64,000 bases of DNA from an uncultured Robinsoniella sp. (GTDB lineage: Bacteria > Bacillota > Clostridia > Lachnospirales > Lachnospiraceae). Positions 58,278 to 64,000 of the stretch are shown here, in pieces. A model generated the notes under the pieces. The model did not search any database. It saw only the letters and a list, made by a program, of their open reading frames with translations, and was not told the DNA's origin. Made by a program: the position numbers and the translations under genes. The stretch lies in contig UQCR01000012.1 of assembly GCA_900539655.1 (NCBI GenBank), forward strand, positions 1-64,000, written 5' to 3'. Each line of letters opens with the position of its first letter. Position 1 is the stretch's first letter.

Positions 58278-58645
58278 AATTCAAATACCTCTCCTTCAAA
58301 CACACTTCATTACAGGAGCCGGTTTGAAAATGCCCGTCACAAAGTACAGCATTGCTTCATTCACTGTAATTTCGCAATGATGTACTGGAGATGCCTATAT
58401 CTAATTTTCATAACCACTCCCACTGATTTCCAGTTATCCATTCTTAAACTATCCCTGAAGCTTTTTTTCAATTTTTAGAATCATGAAATGAAACTGTTTT
58501 ATTCACGCCTCCTTTCTTGCTCCCCCATACCTCATCCAGTCTTTACTTTGAGATGAATCGGTATGTTTCTATTATATATAAAGGATATTATTTTTTCAAT
58601 TACTAATCATAAAAAATATTTTTTTTATTTTATTTCCTAAATCAC

Positions 58646-58688
58646 AAAAGGAGCTCCTTACAAATCAATTTGCAAAGAACTCCTTTTT
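58646..58688 (-). terminator. Terminator of the GH operon
   Basis: AAAAGGAG (58646-58653) and CTCCTTTT (58680-58687) form an eight-pair stem with T runs at both sides, so it may work in both directions. It ends the minus-strand hydrolase operon. The rest of 58278-58740 holds no visible gene. Confidence 0.75.
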
Positions 58689-58740
58689 ATAAAATTTTCT
58701 AATATTTCAATTTCCAAATACTTAAACTTTCACAACTCTG

Positions 58741-60030
58741 TTAATTATGCGTCACAACCGCTCCGCTGCCCCCATACATCTCCACTTTCCCATCCAATTC
58801 TACCTTCAGTACGGTAACCTGCTCATGACAATCATTTTCATTCATATAGATCCACGTAATCCCCGGAATCTGAAACCAGGGAACACCACCATGAACGTCA
58901 TACGCAAGCTCTTTTCCTGAATGAAGTACTGTTATTTTCCTAATTTTATTGCACAGTCCCTTTATACTGATATTCTCCCTGGGTCTATCCTGCACAAATA
59001 AATACAGTGTTTTCCCATCCTTGGATACGGTGCTGCCTCCGGGATAGTAACGAATCATAATGCCTTCGTCTGTTCCAAATACAGCCTCTTCGTGCTCACT
59101 GATCCATTTCCCCAGTCCCCGAAGAATTTCTTCCTGTCTGGGATCCACTGTGCCGTCTTCCTTTGGTCCGATATCCAGAAGCATATTTCCGCCCATACTA
59201 ATGCAGTCACAGAACATACGGATAATCTGATTCAGGCTCTTGTAATGATTATCATCCGGCGCATATCCCCAGGAATCATTTATGGTGGTACAGAATTCCC
59301 AGGCTCCTTGTGGCCTTGTAATGGGCAGTCCCTGTTCCGGCGTTTGATAGTCTCCGTAACCGGACAGCCTGGAATTGACCACCAGCTGGGGATTAAAGCT
59401 TTTCAGATAATCTTTGAATTCCGGCAGCCCCCACTGGGCTGCACTTCTTTCCCAGTCTCCGTCAAACCAGATCAGGTCTGCCGTTCCATAATTTCCAAGT
59501 ACTTCACTGAGCTGGTTTTTATTAAAGTCCAGAAAACGCCGCCAGGCCTCTTCGTCCTGGATTCCGTCCGTCGGATTAGAAAATGGATTTACCTGTGACA
59601 GATCTTGTGGTATCACACCGCCCTCATAGACAGAGGCATAATCGGGATGGGACCAGTCCAGCAAAGAATAATACATGCCTACGCGTATCCCCCTTTTCCT
59701 TATAGCTCTGGCATATTCCTCTACAATATCCCGTTTCGCAGGTGTTTTCTTTACCACGCTCAAATCACTGTATTTTGTATCAAACAGAGCTACACCATCA
59801 TGGTGTTTTGTGGTAAGAACCGCATATTTAGCCCGGCTTTCTGCAATTAAATCCGCCCAGTATTCTCCGTCAAATTCAGAAGCCGTAAAACCATCCAGCT
59901 GTCTCATATAGTCTTCATAGGAAATCCGTTTATTATAAAATGACCAGGACTCTGCTATACCGTTTACCGCATAAATGCCATAATGAATAAAAATTCCAAG
60001 CTTCGCATCCCTAAACCATTGTGGAACCAT
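58741..60030 (-). CDS. Alpha-L-fucosidase, GH29
   Basis: A 429-residue GH29 enzyme without signal peptide, so cytoplasmic. Landmarks: WFRDAKLGIFIHYGIYAV at the start, TTKHHDGVALFDTKYSD (His76-His77), MYYSLLDWSHP, and the nucleophile Asp190 in LIWFDGDW. It removes alpha-linked fucose by a retaining mechanism. GCGGAGGATATTAGA precedes the ATG. In this locus it may act on core or antennary fucose of imported N-glycan fragments (inferred). Confidence 0.93.
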   Translation of the reverse strand: MVPQWFRDAKLGIFIHYGIYAVNGIAESWSFYNKRISYEDYMRQLDGFTASEFDGEYWADLIAESRAKYAVLTTKHHDGVALFDTKYSDLSVVKKTPAKRDIVEEYARAIRKRGIRVGMYYSLLDWSHPDYASVYEGGVIPQDLSQVNPFSNPTDGIQDEEAWRRFLDFNKNQLSEVLGNYGTADLIWFDGDWERSAAQWGLPEFKDYLKSFNPQLVVNSRLSGYGDYQTPEQGLPITRPQGAWEFCTTINDSWGYAPDDNHYKSLNQIIRMFCDCISMGGNMLLDIGPKEDGTVDPRQEEILRGLGKWISEHEEAVFGTDEGIMIRYYPGGSTVSKDGKTLYLFVQDRPRENISIKGLCNKIRKITVLHSGKELAYDVHGGVPWFQIPGITWIYMNENDCHEQVTVLKVELDGKVEMYGGSGAVVTHN

Positions 60031-60123
60031 TCTAATATCCTCCGCTTTCTTTTGCTTATTGCTTCAGCCGGCAGCATATCAGACAGATACGTGCCGGCTA
60101 CGCTTTCACCCCTGCCGCTCAGG

Positions 60124-61167
60124 TCAATCCCCGGAAAATGACTCCCGGATTATCCTGGTGAGCGTCTTCGTTGAGTCACAGCCATACTCCCAGAACATCA
60201 TTCCAGCCAGTCCCAGCTCCTTTACATATTTTGCCTTATGCCGGATGGACTCTCCGTCTTCGTAGCTGATAAACGTATCCCCGTTGAACAGCCAGGGTGC
60301 CTTTGCCTCATCATCCCAGTATCGTTTAAACCCATTCTTATTAATATAGCTCTCTGCAAGCTCTCCGTAATCCGGTCCATAGCCCCCGGCAGATTCCGCC
60401 ATCTGCATCCACCCGTGATTCGCGTCCGGAACACCTTTCCACATGCGGGAATAAAATGCTGCCCCTATCACCAGCTTTTCTCTTGGCACACCCGCTTTCA
60501 GATAAGCCTTCACTGCCCGGTCCGTACTGACGTCTAACAGATCTTTCTGGTTATCATACAGGTTCGTGTGGTGTCCCGTCGCAATAGTAAAACCGCCTCT
60601 CAGGTCATAGGTCATAATCTGGACATAATCCAGATATCGTGAGGCATTATACATATCAGTACACCTCAGAAAATAGTTACCGCCGCCCCCTGCGATATTT
60701 ACCAGGCAATGGCGGTCTTCTATTTGATCCAGGCTGCTGCGCAAGTCTTTTAGCATAAGGGTAAAATTTTCTTTGTCCTCCCCGGAAGCTTTTATTCCGC
60801 TTATTCCTATACAGGGATACTCCCAGTCAATATCAATTCCGTCCAGATGATACCGTTCAACCAGATTTCGTGCAGACCAGGCGAATTGTTTTCTTCCGGC
60901 ATCCGTTGTCATTGTTTCTGAAAAACCTCCCGCACCCCAGCCGCCAACAGATAGCACCAATTTTAAATCCGGGCTTTCTCTTCTGATTTTTAAAAGGCAC
61001 TCCTGGTAATCATCCAGATCGCAGATTATATTCCCCGTTTCAATCTTTCCAAAGGACAGGTTTAAAATAGAAAGCATCTTTGCATCTTCTGAAGTAAGTC
61101 CTGGAAGATGGTTTGTATAAATATAGCCGATTACTTGTTTGTCCAATTTTTGTTTAGTGAATATCAT
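60124..61167 (-). CDS. GH18 family glycosidase (chitinase / endo-beta-N-acetylglucosaminidase type)
   Basis: A 347-residue GH18 barrel with the full catalytic motif DGIDIDWE (Asp109, Asp112, Asp114, Glu116), preceded by LVLSVGGWG and followed by MTYDLRGG. No signal peptide. It cleaves between GlcNAc units with substrate assistance; either chitin oligomers or the chitobiose core of N-glycans would fit, the latter favoured by neighbours. The start overlaps the GH2 stop by 14 bases, so the two are coupled. Confidence 0.92.
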   Translation of the reverse strand: MIFTKQKLDKQVIGYIYTNHLPGLTSEDAKMLSILNLSFGKIETGNIICDLDDYQECLLKIRRESPDLKLVLSVGGWGAGGFSETMTTDAGRKQFAWSARNLVERYHLDGIDIDWEYPCIGISGIKASGEDKENFTLMLKDLRSSLDQIEDRHCLVNIAGGGGNYFLRCTDMYNASRYLDYVQIMTYDLRGGFTIATGHHTNLYDNQKDLLDVSTDRAVKAYLKAGVPREKLVIGAAFYSRMWKGVPDANHGWMQMAESAGGYGPDYGELAESYINKNGFKRYWDDEAKAPWLFNGDTFISYEDGESIRHKAKYVKELGLAGMMFWEYGCDSTKTLTRIIRESFSGD

Positions 61168-63667
61168 AAACGCTGCGGACGCGCAGACCGCTGATCCTGC
61201 CGCTGATGACAGTCACTCTCCTTTCTCCTGCATTCATATCAAAATAATTGTCAGACAGCACCAGATCCTCATCTTCGTTTAAAATCTCCACACTTTTTGC
61301 ATAAGCATCTGCGCTCACAACAATCTCATTACCTTCTATCCGTAAGGCAAGCTTTGGATCCCGGAAACGGAAATATTTCGGGTAAGTGAAAATGACGGTT
61401 CCTTCCGAGATCACCACACCATTTTCCTCTGCTTCATAGCTTACATACTCATTCATACAATCAATTTCCGGCAATTCGATTCTGTCCAGCCAGACCGCCG
61501 ACAAGGCTTTCACCTGTATGGTATCCTCCATCAGGCGAATAACCGAGCCATCTGAATTTCTCATTGCCCAGCGCACTTTCACCGTTCGCTCTGCCAATGT
61601 CTCATTTGCTACATTCAGCCGGATCAATTTGTCAAAGTGGAAATGCTGGCGGTTCATATCCGCTTCCTGGGTCATCCAGCTCTCTTCCTCACAGGAAATC
61701 ATACATGGTGCAAAGAAACGTTTCGCATAATACAAAAGAGCCTTCCACCTCCCACTTGAATCTATGGCGGACCAGGAGATTACCGGCCAGCAGTCATTCA
61801 ACTGCCAGAAAACTGTTCCCATACATCTGCCCCGGTTTCTGCGGAAATGCTCCACACCATATCGGATTCCATCAGCCTGCAATAGCTGGGAGGCATAAAT
61901 CAATGTGGAAAAGCTGGTGGGGTATAAATACATCTGCTGCATATATTTCACAATTTTCCCATTCCCTCCTCTATTCCGTTCGTGTTTTTCACACACATAC
62001 GAAAACAGGTTCAGATCTTTTGGATCATCTGTAATTTCTTCCAGGGTTTTTAAAGAAGGAATTGACTGAAATCCAAATTCAGAGATATAGCGGAAATAAT
62101 ATTTGCGGTATTCCGAAAAAGGTTTATTTCCATGCCATACTTCCCAGTAATGTACGTCCCCTCTGTCGGGATCATTGGGTTTGTCAAAGGAACCTCCCGA
62201 GGAAGGGCTTGCCGGCCAGTAAAAGGTATCCGGATCATGTTCTTTTAATACTTCAGGAATAATCTTCTCATACATAAACAGATAGTCCCGTACTTCCGAA
62301 GGCTTTGTCACCCAGCATCCCTGTTCCACAAACATTTCCATTTCGTTATTCCCGCACCAGAGCCCCAGAGACGCATGATGGCGGATCCTCTTAATGTTTG
62401 TGATGAATTCTTCCCGTATATTGGCTTCAAATTCCGGGGTAAGTTCGTAGACAGAACATGCAAACATGAAGTCCTCCCATACAATCAGCCCCATTTCATC
62501 ACAGGCATCAAAAAACCAGTCTTCCGGATAATAACCGCCTCCCCAGATACGGACGGAATTAAAATTGGCTAACCTGCACTGTTCTAAAAGCCGGTAGGTA
62601 CGCTGGCGGTTGGTCCGCCCTACCAGATGATCCTCCGGAATATAATCCGCTCCCATTGCGAAGATCGTTCTACCGTTTATTTCATGGGCAAAGCTCTCTC
62701 CAAAGCGGTCCTTATCCCTGCGTACCGTCATGGTCCGCAGGCCAATTCTCTTCTGCCAGATATCCAGCACAACATCCTTATGGTACAACAATACTTTTAT
62801 CTCATACAGCGGCTGTTCCCCGATTCCATTTGGCCACCATAGCCGGGTCTGCTTTACGTTAAAAGTATCCGTCCCCCTCTCTTCACACAGAATCCTGCCA
62901 TCGGGATCTGTAATAAGAATTTTTATATGCATCCCCTCTGTATCGGATGGCAATGCCCTGACCAAATTCTTATCTGCCGTCCTGTTCATATCGTGGAAAT
63001 GATGATTCCGCTCATTTAGCTCCGCTTCCACATAAAAGGTTAACAAGACTTCACCGGCTTCATGCTCCTGGTGAATTCTCACATTATCGATTCTGGCTTT
63101 ACGGATTCCTATCAGTGATACCGGCCGGAAAATTCCGGCATCCGGCAGACAGGCACCCCAGTCCCAGCCAAACATATAATGGGCCTTTCTCAGATGCATA
63201 AATCCTTCAACGGTGTCTTCATTTCCAATGTTTCCATATTTTTTATATGCCTCAGACAAGAATTTCAGGGGTGAGTGAAATACTACTCTGAGCTCATTTT
63301 CTCCTGGCTTTAACATCTCCTGCACCTCATATTCCCATGTTCGGTGCATGCTGAAAGCCTCTCCTGCCTTCCGGCTGTTCACATAGATATCCGCCAGGGT
63401 ATCCAAACCATCAAAATGCAGCAATATACGTTCACAATCTTCAAATGCTTCCGGGTGGAACTCAAACCGGCACATGTATTCATAGTCCTTATTCATTAGC
63501 TTTTTGGCACGGATCTCATTGTCCTTAAAAAATGGATCCTCCATGTTTCCATTTCTAAACAGGTCTGTATAGACGCTGCCCGGAACAACCGCCTCCTGGA
63601 ATGCCTCTCCAAGGGGTCTCATTTTCCAGCCATGATTTAATTCCAGTCTTATCACACTATTCCTCAT
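61154..63667 (-). CDS. Beta-mannosidase, GH2
   Basis: An 837-residue cytoplasmic enzyme: sugar-binding domain (about 1-190), Ig-like domains, TIM barrel (about 310-610) with acid/base Glu in LWCGNNEMEM and nucleophile Glu in YISEFGFQS, then C-terminal beta domains. The FGWDWGACLPDAGIF and VRIWGGGYYPEDWFFDACDEMGLIVWEDFMFAC segments are typical of beta-mannosidases. It would release mannose from the Man-beta-1,4-GlcNAc core, which matches a GH18/GH20 neighbourhood. Confidence 0.94.
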   Translation of the reverse strand: MRNSVIRLELNHGWKMRPLGEAFQEAVVPGSVYTDLFRNGNMEDPFFKDNEIRAKKLMNKDYEYMCRFEFHPEAFEDCERILLHFDGLDTLADIYVNSRKAGEAFSMHRTWEYEVQEMLKPGENELRVVFHSPLKFLSEAYKKYGNIGNEDTVEGFMHLRKAHYMFGWDWGACLPDAGIFRPVSLIGIRKARIDNVRIHQEHEAGEVLLTFYVEAELNERNHHFHDMNRTADKNLVRALPSDTEGMHIKILITDPDGRILCEERGTDTFNVKQTRLWWPNGIGEQPLYEIKVLLYHKDVVLDIWQKRIGLRTMTVRRDKDRFGESFAHEINGRTIFAMGADYIPEDHLVGRTNRQRTYRLLEQCRLANFNSVRIWGGGYYPEDWFFDACDEMGLIVWEDFMFACSVYELTPEFEANIREEFITNIKRIRHHASLGLWCGNNEMEMFVEQGCWVTKPSEVRDYLFMYEKIIPEVLKEHDPDTFYWPASPSSGGSFDKPNDPDRGDVHYWEVWHGNKPFSEYRKYYFRYISEFGFQSIPSLKTLEEITDDPKDLNLFSYVCEKHERNRGGNGKIVKYMQQMYLYPTSFSTLIYASQLLQADGIRYGVEHFRRNRGRCMGTVFWQLNDCWPVISWSAIDSSGRWKALLYYAKRFFAPCMISCEEESWMTQEADMNRQHFHFDKLIRLNVANETLAERTVKVRWAMRNSDGSVIRLMEDTIQVKALSAVWLDRIELPEIDCMNEYVSYEAEENGVVISEGTVIFTYPKYFRFRDPKLALRIEGNEIVVSADAYAKSVEILNEDEDLVLSDNYFDMNAGERRVTVISGRISGLRVRSVYDIH

Positions 63668-63695
63668 TTCTTTGGATTACTTCTTTTCCGACTTT

Positions 63696-64000
63696 CTATT
63701 TCATATCCCGTAAGAAATCTGCAAGCCAGAATATCACATGGGAAACTCTGTATAATTCAGATTCCCTGCTGATACTTCTCCACATTTTTTTGTATTCCCA
63801 GAACCAGCATTCCAGCTTCTGTGCAGTCTCTTTCGCCTGATCCCCACAGCCTTTGATCCCCTGAAAGCTGTTCTTATAGATTAACATTCCCACACTATTC
63901 AGCACACGAATGCCTTCTGCTGCAATGAGGAAATCATGAACTGCCCTTTTCTCTCCGGCAGCCATCTCTCCTGTGCATTTCTTCAGTTCCAGCTCCTCTG
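63696..64000 (-). CDS. C-terminal end of a probable GH20 beta-N-acetylhexosaminidase (partial)
   Basis: The frame is open to the window edge and ends at 63696. The visible 100 residues are helical: LIAAEGIRVLNSVGMLIY, then KLECWFWEYKKMWRSISRESELYRVSHVIFWLADFLR. This resembles the helical C-terminal tail of some bacterial GH20 enzymes, in which W(R/L)SISRESEL is recurrent. The ATG at 63965 is internal, not the start. Substrate would be terminal GlcNAc. The catalytic part is outside the window, so the assignment is provisional. Confidence 0.6.
   Translation of the reverse strand, partial: EELELKKCTGEMAAGEKRAVHDFLIAAEGIRVLNSVGMLIYKNSFQGIKGCGDQAKETAQKLECWFWEYKKMWRSISRESELYRVSHVIFWLADFLRDMK

Noticed and set aside
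63696..63965. Complete 89-residue gene at the right edge
   Set aside because: The frame continues upstream to the window end without a stop, so this is the tail of a larger gene.

Overview
The window reads as a chromosome segment of a gut Clostridium of the Lachnospiraceae type (an inference from gene families, AT-leaning composition, strong AGGAGG-type ribosome sites and the glycan-foraging gene content). It has two parts: an integrated temperate siphophage (1 to about 38.28 kb, left end outside the window) and a host metabolic region (about 38.28 to 64 kb).

Prophage. The integrase (37.1-38.2 kb) ends next to a 3' fragment of a tRNA gene, which marks one attachment site. No second copy is seen at the left edge, so the prophage continues beyond position 1. 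Leftwards from the integrase come: a zinc-ribbon lysogeny gene; an immunity region with two tandem, mosaic pairs of XRE regulators facing a Cro-like gene across an operator-rich divergent promoter; an early minus-strand operon (single-strand annealing protein, HNHc nuclease, Holliday-junction resolvase-like nuclease, replication initiator carrying tandem 11-bp iterons, helicase loader-like protein, LexA-DNA-binding-domain protein, YopX, DUF3789, ArpU-like late regulator); an accessory block (22.8-26.3 kb); then the late operon (HNH, TerS, TerL, portal, ClpP-type protease, HK97 capsid, connectors, tail tube, a frameshifted tail chaperone pair, a lipoprotein moron, a 2040-residue tape measure, distal tail, tail endopeptidase-like protein, two appendage proteins, XhlA-like protein, holin, endolysin). 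A DUF3800 gene preceded by a small structured RNA lies beyond the lysis genes on the opposite strand.

The accessory block is the most unusual part. It carries three copies of an apparently undescribed cassette: promoter with an internal palindrome, a Lys-rich single-helix membrane microprotein (35-43 residues), a hairpin, a conserved TACCA element exactly 24 nt before a small mostly two-helix membrane ORF, and an overlapping DNA-binding regulator (XRE twice, ribbon-helix-helix-like once). Most of these genes are under 60 codons. A HicAB toxin-antitoxin pair sits between two copies and shares their promoter architecture.

Host part. gldA (with a structured leader) and an EamA transporter are followed by a sugar ABC transporter (two permeases and a binding lipoprotein), a divergent YesM/YesN-type two-component system with an M20 amidohydrolase, a P-loop protein with an AraR-like GntR repressor, endonuclease IV, a 1926-residue secreted DUF4091/sialidase-like protein, and an operon of GH29 fucosidase, GH18, GH2 beta-mannosidase and the end of a probable GH20 hexosaminidase. 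Together they suggest foraging on host N-glycans: extracellular trimming, import, then intracellular hydrolysis of the fucosylated Man-GlcNAc2 core. The substrate is inferred, not shown.
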